A DNA stretch of 64,000 nt from Sipunculus nudus (taxonomy: Eukaryota; Annelida; Sipuncula; Golfingiida; Sipunculidae): the NCBI GenBank assembly GCA_026874595.1, contig CM049313.1, positions 49,217,659 through 49,281,658 of the forward strand, in the 5' to 3' direction. The position numbers and the translations under genes were made by a program. Below are positions 25,393 to 37,155 of the stretch, piece by piece. Position 1 is the first letter of the stretch, and each line of letters opens with the position of its first letter. The notes beneath the pieces are model-generated. The model was given only the letters and a program-made list of their open reading frames with translations, searched no databases and was not told where the DNA came from.

Positions 25393-25786
25393 ATTTTTTT
25401 TTTATATATTTTTTGTTGGAGGTATTCGGCTCCATTTTTAATGCTAGCTTAACTAGTTATATGTACATTTGCAGATTTCCATTCCGGCTTCGGACTACGT
25501 GAAAGGGCAGTATTACACGTTTCCTCTCATTTGATATCTTGGCATTAACCAGGCCTGGTGACTACTGCAACGGCGGGCCCTGGGTTGGTTATCATACCAC
25601 CGAGGACCCCCGAAAGGCGCACTAGTTTTGAGTGAAACACGGCCGTTGGGCACGACCTTCCCATTAAGCCTGCAGAGCGCTCACCCTGGGTGGGGGCCGA
25701 CCGTGAAAAACCTCACCGCCTTGGCTAAGGTTCGAACTCACTATCTCCCGGCTTTGAGTCCTGCGCTCTACCCCTGAGCCACAGAA
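25393..25786 (-). mobile_element. tRNA-derived SINE, copy 2, with target duplication
   Basis: It is flanked by the direct repeat GCCACGCCTA at 25383-25392 and 25787-25796. Read on the minus strand it starts GGCTTCTGTGGCTCAGGGG (A-box-like), has GAGTTCGAACC as B box, and ends in a short stem (GGAGCCGAATACCTCC) followed by A/T-rich tail. The same head, body and tail occur at 62282-62713. The 10-bp flanks show movement by target-primed reverse transcription. Confidence 0.88.
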
Positions 25787-25799
25787 GCCACGCCTAGGA

Positions 25800-27720
25800 T
25801 TTCCTGAGAAACTCTAAAGAAAACGACAGTGAAGCCAGTGTTGACGCACGAAATCTCGTGTGTACTAAGTGCTCATCCTGTTTATATCCTTCAAGATACA
25901 TTCTTTAAAGTATCACATAACCCGTTCGAGAACAGAATACGCCGCAAATATCAATTACAAACTCTTTAATTAACCCCATGCGTCTTAAGCCCCGTGTTTC
26001 CTGGGATACAGGAAACCCCCATCAAAGCACTCACATTAACGCAAGCAAATACCAGCTAAAATGTTTTCCTTGTACACTTCAGAGAGGAGAATTATCGTTT
26101 GGCCGCAGGTATTCATAGTTATACACAGTTGTGACTTTCACATAAAGGCTTCTCACATTTTAAAAACGTTTTTGTTAGAGCTAATCAAAAAGTAAAACAG
26201 TTTATATATTAGTTAATTAAAGGCTGTACTGTCACCTTAGTGCTATAAAAACATTTAAAGCACGTAGCGGTGTCTTACCCAATCGCTGTACTCAGTACTC
26301 TACATTTACAAACACACCTGCTGATCAAGCCAAACATTTTCTGGAATATTTTAATGTAACGAATGACGATTTATAAATAATATAGCTTACCCTACCCGTC
26401 ACCTACACGTTCATTATTTTGAACTTGTAACCAGCTTATTTTCTTCCAAAATACGACAGAATAAAATGAAGACAGGCTAAACTATTTCATTATTATTAGA
26501 TAACCCAACAATAATCGGGACGTTAATATAAAATATCAGGCATAAATCATATTCCTAACGATTCTTTGTAAAATAATAAACAGTACATTAAGCAACAGTA
26601 TATTTCAATCCATATTTGACGCATATTTTATTAATATAAACAAGTCATGTTTGCTGAAGCCCTAGGAACAACTAGATATTTTATAAAGTCTGACTCTTTG
26701 TGTCTAAGAAAAAGTAAAGAAATGGAGAGTTCTAGGACCTGATACAAGTAACAAACTGTCTTCTGCTTTTATATACATTTTTATTTACCGCGCTGCGATA
26801 GGCCAGCTGAAAAATAATGTAAGATATCTTTGGATTTTAGAAAAAATAAGGAAAATGTCCCCCTTAGGTCACATTTGTCATCTTTTCTAACAGTTCAAGA
26901 ACAAAAAAGTGCATATCCAAGGCGAGATCACAGGGGAGTTCCGTGACAAAGTTCCATTTGGACTACAGTTAATTATTATATAGATGGAATGTAACTTTGA
27001 TAATTAATTCACATTCGGTTATTTTTAAAACTGTTATAAATACTTAATTTTTTTTGCATGGATCAAACAAATTGTTAAAATGGTTATTTAAAGGCGCTTA
27101 CCATGGCTGAAACTCTGATTTTAGATGGCTCAGTGTGGTGATAACAGTTAATTCAGGCTCCAGATAACCTGGGGACGGATGATAGTAATCTGAAAACGAT
27201 TTCCGAATATCCTACGAGTTCATCAAGTTCATCCATGCCCCTACGACTTCGGTTTACCCTTTAAAGCAGTTGTTTCTTATGGTAATTTACAACTTTTGTA
27301 ATATCTTCTGTAGAGTGAGATTTGGCTACACTGTTGTGTAGTTCCGTGGTGTAGGAGTGGAGCTCCAGCCAATTGCTTCGCCCAGGGGCCCATACTGAGG
27401 TTAAGACCCGGACAGGTGTTTGATTCACACAATAAAAATATCAAGGAAATTATAGAGTTTCCCTGATTAATTGTGCTCCCCCCTAAAAAATCCTTCGAGT
27501 AAGAGTATACGATTCATCATTCTAAAGGGATTTTATTTTAAAATTAAAAAAACCTTCAATGTAATCCTATGAAATTAAATTTTATCATTACTTGATTTCT
27601 TTAGGATTACAATTCTGCTATCACTCTAATGATATTTTATGCTGCTATTATGATGCACAATAAAATTTCTACACTTCCACCGGATTATAAAGGGCTGACC
27701 CATTAAATATTTACTTTTTT
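25800..27720. other. 1.9 kb without a recognisable gene
   Basis: AT-rich non-coding sequence with no shared repeat or motif that I can support. Confidence 0.5.
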
Positions 27721-28338
27721 CTCGTTGTCATGCTAGTTTTGGGCTTTCTCGCCTGGCTGAGGTCACGTGTGGACCCTGGTATGTGGAGACACAGCGATGT
27801 TCTTCTGGATGATTCCTGTAACGCGTGGATTTACTGTGTATTATGTTAGATCTTTAGACTGTTCGAGAAGTGGAAAATTCTCGGCTTGGGGCAAGCAGTT
27901 ATAAAGAGAGAGAGGAGAGAAGATTCCAGCGGACACAGACGTGTTTATGTCAGTTTGTGGGGCCTGTCCGATTATCCAGTACTTTCAGTGATTCTGCTAT
28001 TACTAACCATTTAATGTTGCCTGCCTCAAGTTTGCTTTCTGGATTGTTACAAGAGCTTAACATTGGACTGTTATTCTAAGAGAGGATTGGTGTGGACTTG
28101 TTATCCGGCATTATATCGTTATTTTACTGTATAATTGTATTGATTTAGTGTATTGTAATGTTAGGGTTTTTTAAAGAATAAATTATAGTTATTTGTTAAC
28201 AAAAAACCACTGACTTTTTTATTCATTCCCCTAGACATTTCACGCTGCCTAGTGTTACAGAATCTGATTTTTTTTATCTCCATTACAAAATTTGTGTTCA
28301 TCACACATAGTGATCTGTTTATATTAGGTTCCGTAACA
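27721..28338 (+). mobile_element. 5'-truncated LTR of the large family
   Basis: The homology starts inside the LTR at CTCGTTGTCATGCTAG and runs to GGTTCCGTAACA. It keeps CACGTG near 27765, TTCTCGGCTTGGGG, AATAAA near 28177 and CCCTAGACATTTCACGCTGC. The TATA region is altered to TTATAAAGAGAG. The near-terminal palindrome has lost one base (ATCACACATAGTGAT). The first ~100 bp of the LTR are missing. Confidence 0.85.
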
Positions 28339-28439
28339 CTTAATATTCTCGATTCCTCGCCACCTGAACCCACCCGTTTATGCCGATGTTCTCGTCAGAC
28401 TTGGGAAAAGTTAATAGGTCTTATATTTAAGAACAAGTA

Positions 28440-28700
28440 CAGTACTTAACTACAGGTACGGATGGATGTAGTTAAGTACAAGAACAAGAACTGCATATTT
28501 TATTTGGGTTAATAACCTAGATTAAAAGCATGCACATGCAAATAAATCAATTCAAATGAAAATGTCATAAAAGTTATCAACTGTAAATGGACTTCCAATG
28601 TCTTTGCATTTCACCTTTTTTTGGTCCCATAATACCCAAAAGGGCTTGGGCTTACCTAAACTTCTAGCTATTGCATCTCATTCTTTTTTCCTTTGTATAC
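28440..28700 (+). repeat. Dispersed repeat D1, copy 1
   Basis: TTAAGTACAAGAACAAGAA, AATGTCTTTGCATTTCA and GGCTTACCTAAACTT match 61850-62040 in the same order. Confidence 0.65.
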
Positions 28701-29806
28701 AAATCTAATTTACGAATCATCAGCAACATGACGGCTTCTGATTTAGATATTACATAACACTTTCAATATGATATTGATTTATGTATATTTAAATTTATTT
28801 TCGACTCCAGTGCAAGGCCGAGAGCATTAAATTTAAGTTTAACACCTGTACCTCGTACGGGTCACTAATGAGTCAGCTAGGTTGATCCCGCGGGGGGCGA
28901 AAACTCAGCCATTTGATAAGTCTAAGTCTAGTTGTATTGAATGTTGTCTGGAGACGAGCGTTTATATAACATACAAAACCTGTTATTTGTAAGCCTATTC
29001 CACAGCATGAATATTTTTGTCCAATATTAGTTTTTAATCCAATAGCAGGACTGCTTATCCTCAGACCTATCTGCGGAATGGACTACCACACACAACTTGT
29101 GGACCAAAACTCGACCCCAGACAGTCTTGAGTTTTCTCAAGAAACCCTGGCCTGTCTCATAAACATTTTTTAGTGATTAAAATAAACCTACAGGTGGTAA
29201 TATAACCTAATTGGTTCCATCTCGTCATATCAGACTGATTTCAACGAGACGTAACATCAAACGAAGATCATTCTCTTCTCTCTGGATTGAAGAATTAAGG
29301 AACCAACAATGTTTGTTTCGATTATAGTTGCTTTTTAAGATTTGTAAAATGACGCGATTAAAAAAATGTTTGAATTACAAAAATATAAATTTTCAAAACT
29401 AAGCAAAATTCCTTTCGTATAACCAAATTTGTTATCCAAATTTTTTTATATTCTTAGGCTTGTTACCCCTTTGGTTTTCTTTGGTGCTACGGGGGGGGGG
29501 GGTTGATTGGAAGTCCCTTTTTCAGGAATGGTCTTCTGTTTTTCCGCCTGTAGATCGTTCACCTCACATTTGCCCAACAAACGAAGCCTCTGAGACTTTT
29601 CATTAGGCAATCCCTAGAATTTTCCGAAATTCTACTGGTCAGAGTTGACAATGATAGTCACACTGCGCGTTTTGTTCCTCGGTTCACACCTATATGTGCA
29701 AAATTCCAGTTACCATTTTTTCAGTTGGTATGATCAAGCCTGTTTGGATTTGTACTACGTCTCCTTCGACTTATTGGTCAACCGCCACGTTTCGTCCATC
29801 ATTCCA
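28701..29806. other. No recognisable gene
   Basis: Non-coding, with a G run at about 29490-29502. Confidence 0.5.
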
Positions 29807-29815
29807 CACCGATGT

Positions 29816-29902
29816 TAGCCCGATTAAAACGGACTCAAAATTATTAGGCCCTGCCAATGTATGGTAGGGCCTAATAATATTGAGTCCGATTCAATCGGGC
29901 TA
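29816..29902. mobile_element. 87-bp hairpin MITE with a 9-bp target duplication (Mutator-like)
   Basis: Two 37-bp arms (29816-29852 and 29866-29902) pair with only about three mismatches around a 13-nt loop. The arms begin TAGCCCGATT and end AATCGGGCTA. The exact 9-mer CACCGATGT lies on both sides (29807-29815 and 29903-29911). A 9-bp duplication is typical of Mutator-like elements. A microRNA precursor was considered but would not explain the flanking duplication. Confidence 0.85.
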
Positions 29903-30121
29903 CACCGATGTGTGCGCCATGTCGATCAGTTGACATCTGTGTACGATCATGTGACCCATATTAAACGACTCCTGCAAAACCCACAGTCCCGAAACTCTGC
30001 CTACGTTTGATTGTCGGAATTTCATAGGAACCGATCAACGAAGTATGTGTTCCCAGCGTCCGAAATATAGGCAACTGGTACTGCTTAAAATAAGATCGGA
30101 CATGACCAACACGGAACTGAA

Positions 30122-30141
30122 TTGTGTGTGTGTGTGTGTGT
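30122..30141. repeat. (GT)n microsatellite
   Basis: Short GT run within non-coding DNA. Confidence 0.9.
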
Positions 30142-30194
30142 TTGTTAAAAGCGGTCCTTAGGTTTTATCTAGGATCCGGATCACACGTTTGTTT

Positions 30195-31150
30195 GCTTTT
30201 TGCTCCTTTGTAAGCATTTGACAGAATCTGTCACACAAAAGGAGGATATCCGTATATCTATAAGAATATTATTATACTTGTACCTTCAGCAAAGAATACC
30301 TATAAGATCGGCTATTCCTACGTCATATTATTTTAAGTTGACTAATGGTGTCCGGCAGGGTGGTGTATTATCACGACATCTTTTAAATATTTACATGGAC
30401 GTAAATCTCAGCCGTATTTTAAACAAACAAGAAATTGGATTTTGCATTAAGAGAACAACCATAAACCATATTATATATGCACAGTACTTTTTGCACCATC
30501 TGTTAAAGGTTTACAAAAACTGATTAGTTTAACTTATGGTTAGGGAAAGTCACATCAAATTAAATTTAATAGAAACAAACTGTGTATATGCACATAATGG
30601 GTTAAAGTTGGGCATGATCCTCGGACGTACCTAAGCTTATAATTAGTGAACACAGCTAACTTTCGTTAAAAAGGACAAATATCTCGGCTGTATTTTGGCT
30701 GACAATTTACAGGATTCTGAAGATATGCAACGACAAATGCGCTAGTAGTATACTAGGGTCAATATCTTATAGGGTCAATATACTGAAACAAAATTTCAAA
30801 CACTGCTCAGAACCTGTCAAAATTTATTGTTCAAATCATGCTACTCTATATTGTGCAGGTTCATCGTGTTATTTTAAGAAGGCTTAGATTGTTTGTAAAA
30901 GATTAAAGTTGCGCACAACGATTTCTAAGAATTGTTATGGGATTACCTTAACTGTGCAGTATTAGGACTGAGTTTTTGACACTCATTCAATTGGATGCTC
31001 TAATGCGCAAGCAAATATATTCTTTGAAAAGGAGAATATCAGAAAGCAATAATTTATACAGAAATATTAATAATAACTCAGACTTATACTCACGATCGGA
31101 TCGATTTCACCTGTGGGAGCAATCCTTGTTTCAAGGCAAAAACAAGAACA
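30195..31150 (+). mobile_element. LINE reverse transcriptase remnant
   Basis: The frame at 30200-30523 contains KLTNGVRQGGVLSRHLLNIYMD, matching the conserved NGVRQGGVLSP block of reverse transcriptase. The catalytic YxDD motif has decayed to IIYAQYF at about 30469-30489. Further downstream, in shifted frames, are VKGLQKLISLTYG, KDKYLGCILADNLQDSEDMQRQMR and, at 30976-31140, a C-terminal block with ALMRKQIYSLKRRISESNN and HLWEQSLF. The whole is inactive through frameshifts, stops and loss of the catalytic aspartates. It looks CR1/Jockey-like, but the clade cannot be fixed by eye. Confidence 0.85.
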
Positions 31151-31194
31151 TTCGCAAAGGTAATCAAAGATGTGTCAAGGTGTATTCACTTCTA

Positions 31195-31351
31195 TATATG
31201 TATGTACAGTATGTGTGTGTATATTTGTATTTTATATGTATGTTTATGTAGTTATGAGTGTATGTGTATGTATGCACGTATGTATATATATCTATATAAA
31301 TATATCTATATATTATATGTAATATATGTATATATGTGTGTATGTATGTAT
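31195..31351. repeat. TATG/TA-rich low-complexity tract
   Basis: Alternating TATG, TGTA and TA words. It is the target of the LTR at 31352. Confidence 0.9.
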
Positions 31352-32154
31352 TGTTACATTTATCTGTTTATTATGCGCAAGAATTTGCATGGCTTGACAT
31401 GTGCCTGGCGTTCTAATTCGTGTTAGGCGCAAGGCCTGGGCGTTGCTATGGGAACCGCACTTGTTAAACTCTGGCTAACCCGCAGAGTGTAAAGTAAATT
31501 CGAGTTTGTTCTTTGGAATGTCCCGGACTGGAAGCTTCTGGACTTCAGGGGAAAAAGCTATAAATAGGGGCGGTGTTAAGACCCGAAAGAAAGGAAAATG
31601 CCAGCGGGCACTAAAGGGTGCGACTTTCTCTTCTTTCTTTGGACCTACTCCGATAATTGCATAGTTTCAGATATTCTATGGACTTTATACAGACTTTATA
31701 AAGATTTTGTAAAGATTGTCTTCAGTTTGCATTTGGGATTTTACCTGAACTTCACTTCTGAATAACAACAGATTGTCTTAGAGATTTAATTGGACTATTC
31801 AGCGAGAAGATTTACTTGAACTGTTCACGTGGATTATTTGTGCTAAAAGACACTTGCTGGACTGTGACCGTTGTGGTATCCAGGAATCAAAGCCAAGGAT
31901 CCGGACTCTGATGATGTACATTTTTATTATTGTTATGTCTTAATTACTGTGTTGTTGTATTGATCTATTGTATTGTAATGTTAGGATTGTACTCAGAATA
32001 AATTATAATGATTTGTTAACAAAAAATCACTGAATTCTTTATTCCCCGAGACATTTCACGCTGCCTAGTGTTGCGCAATCTTTTTTTTTGTCTCCGTAAC
32101 AAGGGTTTGTGCTCGTCACGATATCGTGATCTGTTTTAATTAGGTTCCTTAACA
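31352..32154 (+). mobile_element. Solo LTR of the large family, 803-bp subtype
   Basis: It begins TGTTACATTTATCTG and ends GGTTCCTTAACA, with GTAT on both sides (31348-31351 and 32155-32158). Features are TATAAATAGGGGCGG at 31559, AATAAA at 31997-32002, the GAGACATTTCACGCTGCC block, and a perfect palindrome TCACGATATCGTGA near 32117. The U3 part differs strongly from 16616-17379, while the 3' half is alike, so this is a separate subfamily. Confidence 0.9.
31559..31566 (+). promoter_or_regulatory. LTR TATA box
   Basis: TATAAATAGGGG in the same relative position as TATATAAAGGGG of the other copies. Confidence 0.72.
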
Positions 32155-32225
32155 GTATGTATATATATGTGGGTATATATGTGGGTATATGTATGCGTAT
32201 ACGTATGTATGTATGTGTATATAGT
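32155..32225. repeat. Degenerate TATG/TATA microsatellite
   Basis: Continues the low-complexity tract split by the LTR. Confidence 0.85.
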
Positions 32226-32315
32226 TTACTACTTTACACAGGAAAAGTACAGAACATTGTAAAGTACTGAAATAGTCGACGGGTCATCTGGTGTAAGTGA
32301 GAGGTCAGCAATAAA

Positions 32316-32316
32316 C

Positions 32317-32384
<68 letters not shown>

Positions 32385-32398
32385 ATATATATATATAG
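32316..32398. repeat. (CTAT)n and (AT)n microsatellite
   Basis: About 15 CTAT units followed by a short AT run. Confidence 0.95.
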
Positions 32399-32507
32399 TA
32401 TAGGGCCTGTGACAGGGGAGAAATTAGCCGAGACAATATTGGCAGTAGGGGGTAGGGGAATGTCAATTGTAACGGAACCTAAAATCAACAGATCACGTAT
32501 GTGTGAT

Positions 32508-33164
32508 CACAGGCGCTTGAATCGCTATTTGTGTTGATCTTGGTTTAAATAGTCTTCAATTTACCTTAACAACAATCCCTTAACGTTTAATGAGCTTTAA
32601 ACCATGTTATATCGTTTGCCGGTACTTGTTTATATAATAGATACACAAGGCGGGCATCCAAGTCTGCGGACGAGTCTGTATCCATTAAGCGACCAACAGA
32701 CAGATTTATCCCAGATTACTATTTCCATCATTATCAACCAATCCGGTGTTAGGTTCCAGGGGGGAATCCTTACTGCTGACCAAGATACATGGGGATTTCC
32801 TTGTTTGTGGTAACAGCTGCTTAATGGATGCAGACTAGTTACAAATAAGAGCTCATTACAAGTGGTACACTGTGTGTATTGGAATCGTTGATGCTTTTAT
32901 AGAAAGAAGAACTGGCCATTTAACCACTGTAAGTTTCTTCCCTCGAAAATCTTTGAAATATTTGGGAATTTCAATTGATTTCTTGTATTATCGCATACCC
33001 GTCCGCAGACTTGGATGCCGGCCTTGTGTATCTATTATATAAACAAGTACCGGCAAACGATATAACATGGTTTGAAGCTCATTAAACGGTAGGGGATTGT
33101 TGTTAAGGTAAATTGAACACTATTTAAACCAAGATCAACACAAATAGCGATTCAAGCGACTGTG
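32508..33164. mobile_element. Fold-back transposon with arms of about 165 bp, inserted in an LTR
   Basis: The left arm starts CACAGGCGCTTGAATCGC and the right arm ends GCGATTCAAGCGACTGTG. Arms pair over about 165 bp, with an extra inner pair GTCTGTATCCATTAAGC against GCTTAATGGATGCAGAC. GTGTGAT lies on both sides (32501-32507 and 33165-33171). Comparison with uninterrupted LTRs shows the break point exactly. No transposase frame is present. The superfamily is unassigned because 7 bp does not settle it. Confidence 0.88.
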
Positions 33165-33192
33165 GTGTGATGAACATAAATTTGGTAATGGA

Positions 33193-33385
33193 TTTTCAGC
33201 AACAGATAAAGCATTTACTGGAACCTGCGTGTGGTATTAATTTGAAATTCTAACTGGTATCCCGGGGATATCTGAGACGGATAAAGGATAAGCGAACCAG
33301 ATAAAGAACTATACGTCATCGATCCAGAATGGCTTCCCGGTCCACCTGTCTTTTGTTAATGTGTCTGTCAGAAATGAATACTGTT
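33193..33385 (-). repeat. Dispersed repeat shared with 6230-6480
   Basis: GGATATCTGAGACGGATAAA, CAGATAAAGAACTATACGTC and GGCTTCCCGGTCCACC are the reverse complement of the 6230-6480 block. Confidence 0.75.
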
Positions 33386-34182
33386 ACTGTTATAAATCTT
33401 CTCAGAGAATAACACCCCAGTTCAATCAGAAAATCAATCCGTTGTAATCCAAAAGTTCTTGTTATAATTTATTCTTAAAACAACCCTAACATTAAAATAC
33501 ACCAAATCAATGCAATAACACAGTACAACAACAGTATAACAGCAAATCAATATAATGACACAGCCTAATAAACAAAGTGCAAAATACTTGGATACCACCA
33601 CTGTCACAGCGACAAGTCCTTTAAAATGTATAAGCCGGAGGAAGAGTTAACACAAATTTTCTCGGAGAATAAAAGTCCAATGTAAAGCTCTTGTAACAAT
33701 CCCGAAAGTAAACTGAAGACCAAATAAGATTCGTCGCAAATCCAGAAGAAAATCTGAAGAAAATCTATTATTGCCGCACTTATCGGAATAGATACCACAA
33801 ACTGACTTGCACATATCTGCGTCCACTGGAATATCTCTTACCTTTCTCCGGCTCTTAAACACAGCCCCTATTTATAACCTTTTATCTGAAAACTCTAGAA
33901 AATTCCTTTTCTCGAACAATCGAAAAGAACAATACACATGCACAGACGCGAACATTCGAGACAGGCACGGCAGCAAGTTGTTGCACTACGCGAGAGTTCA
34001 ACCAGTACGGGTTAAACTGAGAGTGCAACAACCGGCCAGGCGAGGCCGCTACAACACGAGTTACGCCCGTCTTCACACAATAAAGAGACATCTGTAAGAC
34101 TTCTAAACTGGATTGTATCTGCGAAAAATTGAAAAAAAGTGACTGGTTCAAATAATCATAAAAATGTTTTGTATGTTTTTGT

Positions 34183-34690
34183 TGATTATAGTCTGTTCAG
34201 TTGGAATTTGGCAATTGTTCTCTAAAACTAAAAAATTATAATCCAGTCTGACCTTAAACTGATGAGGGATAAAAAGGCCTATTATGAGATGTAAACTTTA
34301 TAAAAAAAAATCTCAGGTTCGTCTGAATCTTGTGGCCAAGTGTCATGGCGTCTGCCAATGGTTTTGACAATGACAACTGCATTTTTTAAGAATATTTATG
34401 AACAATTATTTGCCAATCAAGAGCTTTCAAGTGCAGTTGTTTGAGTATGGGAACAGTGACCTTGACCTTTAAAGGATGGAGTATAGGTGTTGTTAAAAAA
34501 TATACTGTTAACTCAGATATTGATTTAATTGCATTACTTTAATATTTGCAAGATAAAATTTTAATTTAATTATAGTTAATTAGGCAAATATTCCATTCCT
34601 TTATTGCAGCATACCATCTGGATCTAATCTGCCAGTTAATGAAAATATTGCCAAATTTCATTTGGTACCCTACTGTGAAACAGACTATAA
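34183..34690 (-). mobile_element. Non-autonomous TIR element, copy 2 (inverted)
   Basis: The plus strand carries GATTATAGTCTGTTCAGTTGGAATTTGGCAA at the left and TTGCCAAATTTCATTTGG...ACAGACTATAAG at the right. Between them are AGAGCTTTCAAGTGCAGTTG and AGTGACCTTGACC, the reverse complement of the unit that is doubled at 24322-24785. This copy has one unit. Confidence 0.75.
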
Positions 34691-34699
34691 GTTATGAAT

Positions 34700-35170
34700 G
34701 CTGATACTAATAAAATATCTTAGATTATAGTGAAATTTAACGGCTTTTCCTTTAAACTTTTCCCAACAGAAGTTTTTTTTAATGTTATTGTCATTTATGA
34801 ATTTCAAGTGTATTAATACACTAGTTTTTGACTCTTAGAAATCCTTTTGATACAATTATGAATATTTGACCATGCCCCTACCCCCTTATTAAGGCTACCT
34901 GTCCGCGGGTCCCATGCGTGATGATGCGGTTGTCTTTAAATGACCTAAACGGGTAGTGTATCCCAAAACAATAAATGTTAAAAACATAATTCATTAATTG
35001 GATACTTTGGGATCTAAAATCACCGATGTCATAAAATCCCAGAAGGGGAGCACGACGACCCCTCATGCCAAATGGCCTATAGTATGATTATTTAATGTAT
35101 TTGATGAACAATTGAGAATAAAGTGTTCGATCACAGTTCTGAGACATACACTAATTGTTGCATAAAATCC
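34700..35170. other. No recognisable gene
   Basis: Non-coding, with no repeat seen. Confidence 0.5.
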
Positions 35171-35171
35171 C

Positions 35172-36664
35172 AACATGCAACCTAACAACTCACTTTTGTT
35201 AAAGAAAGAAATACCGGATTATACTGAGAAGACGGCGTCCGAAAGGCCAGTTTACACGGTGCGGTTTTTCCACGGTGCACCAAGGGTAAACTCCTTTGTA
35301 CGTTGCATATCCGTTAACTAGTCTGATATGAATGGGTCCACGCCAAGTAACGCGTTTAATTCTTCGTACACAGAGGGCAGTCATGACAGAGGAAACCCGA
35401 TATTTTTATTCTCTATCTTACTTGCATTTTTTATAATAAGGCCACCTCTAAGAATAAGACTGCAAACTGATATATGCCCATTAACAGATCGTTAACTGTA
35501 AAACCCCTTTTATTTATTAAATGCCAAGGTATTAAAATTGTTTTCACCTGTGTATCATTAGGATTCATGAGAAAGGGTATAGTCGATACGTCGAGCCTGC
35601 ACACAAAGGGGTGACGGGACATGCAGTTTCCTCAAGCCAAAGAAACTGTTACAGTTATATGTTTTACCTTACGCTTATACCACAGCACCAGTAATGAAAC
35701 AGCCCTATGCCTAATTTAAGCCCCTGTGCCTTATACTATTATGGTTTTCTATTTATATTTCCACTCCTATTACTCCAGATTTGTAGCCTTTTTAACCAGG
35801 CGTATCGGGGGGGGGGGGGGGGGGGGGGGTTCAAGCATTTTACATGGAATTACAATACAATATCTCCAGTCATCCGAATATTTTTTTTTCACGTAATATA
35901 TATAATGAATATAAAAAAAAACGAATATTTACTTTACACTAAACGGTAAATCGAAAAAAAATTAGTTGAGATAAGGATATTAGCCTTTAGAGCAGCATTT
36001 AAAGACAGTACATGTATATGTGATAATAGTCACAGGAAATTTGAAGATAAATGATGTTGAAAGCCCACACTCATCTTTAATTTAACGAAATAGAGACCCA
36101 TGCCTGGCTCCCCGGAATTCCATGCTCACAACATATGTCTTATATCTATCTAAATTAATATCGTAGAAAGGAATGCAATAATAAAACGATCAAATATAAA
36201 ATGGTCCATACAAAAATTCTAAAGATTTAATTTCCAACCAAATGGTTATCAAGTGTCTCATATATGTTATAGAAAATCATGAATGTTGAATACAAATTCA
36301 AAAAATTCCTGTTCAGCTTATAGAATTGTTTATTTTCAACCGATGCATATCGTTTATGATTAATATTGAAAAGGGCTAATACAATTAAGACCCGTTAATG
36401 GGCAGTTATCAGTTTGCAGTCTTATTACCAGAGGTGGTTTTATATAGTGAAAGTAAGACAGAGAGCGGAAATTGGGTTTCCTTTAACATGACTGCCCTCT
36501 CGGTACGACCGAACAAACTTATTGATTGAGTGAAGCACTCCTTTCAAAGAGGTGACGGATATGTCACTTACAAATGAGTTTTCCTTTAGTGCACCGGCGT
36601 CAATTTAGCTTAATCCGGTGTTTTATTCTTTAACAAGAGTGAGTTGTTTGGTTGAACGTTGAGG
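35172..36664. mobile_element. Large fold-back element with arms of about 300 bp
   Basis: The left arm has AACAACTCACTTTTGTTAAAGAA, CCGGATTA, GGGCAGTCATG and GACTGCAAACTGATA. The right arm holds the reverse complements in mirrored order: TATCAGTTTGCAGTC, CATGACTGCCC, TAATCCGG and TTCTTTAACAAGAGTGAGTT. The unpaired centre (about 35515-36385) contains a 22-bp G run (35808-35829) but no recognisable coding sequence. Arms are diverged with indels, suggesting age. Outer limits are uncertain by some 10-20 bp and no target duplication was confirmed. Confidence 0.78.
35808..35829. repeat. Poly-G run
   Basis: Twenty-two consecutive guanines. A sequencing or assembly length error is likely here. Confidence 0.9.
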
Positions 36665-36844
36665 TTTAACATTACAATTTTCTGTTTAACTGAGGAGTAT
36701 TAAGGAGAGTTGAAAAACACTGTTTTATTTGTGTTGTTACTTCAAGTCATCTACGCAGTTTTCAATATATATGTATGTTCATTGTTACGTCTCGAAATTA
36801 GTTAAATAAGTCACTGACAGTCAACACTGGTAAGATGAGATGGG

Positions 36845-37155
36845 GCCTGTTACACCTGATAATGTAATAGTCATTTTATAATGTAATTTTAACCGATAAT
36901 GTTACAAGAAATTAACCAATAAAATAACTCAAACTGATAACGTAGTAACATATAAACTGATAATGTAAAACCAACCGATAACCTTATAAAAAATAACCGA
37001 TACTGTAACACTTAACAATAATGTAATACAAAACCAACCGATAATGTTACAACATTTGCTAACCGAAAATGTAATATTAAATTACCCGATATTGTAATAA
37101 AAGTTCCTTAACCGTTTAGGTAAAACCAAAATGACTAGTAATGTAGTAACACTTT
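36845..37155. repeat. Degenerate short tandem array (AACCGATAATGTAA unit)
   Basis: ACCGATAATGTAA or variants such as ACTGATAATG and ACCGAAAATG recur about every 20-30 bp over some 300 bp, with variable A/T-rich spacers. Confidence 0.85.

Larger units (their letters stand above)
32468..34099 (-). mobile_element. Rearranged, nested LTR of the large family
   Basis: The minus-strand 3' end lies at 32468-32507 (TGTAACGGAACCTAAAATC on the plus strand) and the 5' end at about 34099. Three things interrupt it: a fold-back element at 32508-33164, a short stretch of LTR (33165-33192), and the dispersed repeat shared with 6230-6480. From about 33390 the LTR order is also scrambled: a CAACAGATTGATTT-type block lies downstream of the AATAAA region instead of upstream. 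No matching target duplication was found around the whole. Confidence 0.8.

Noticed and set aside
29816-29902. microRNA precursor
   Set aside because: The hairpin is bounded by an exact 9-bp direct duplication, which points to a transposon. Expression data would be needed to revive the idea.
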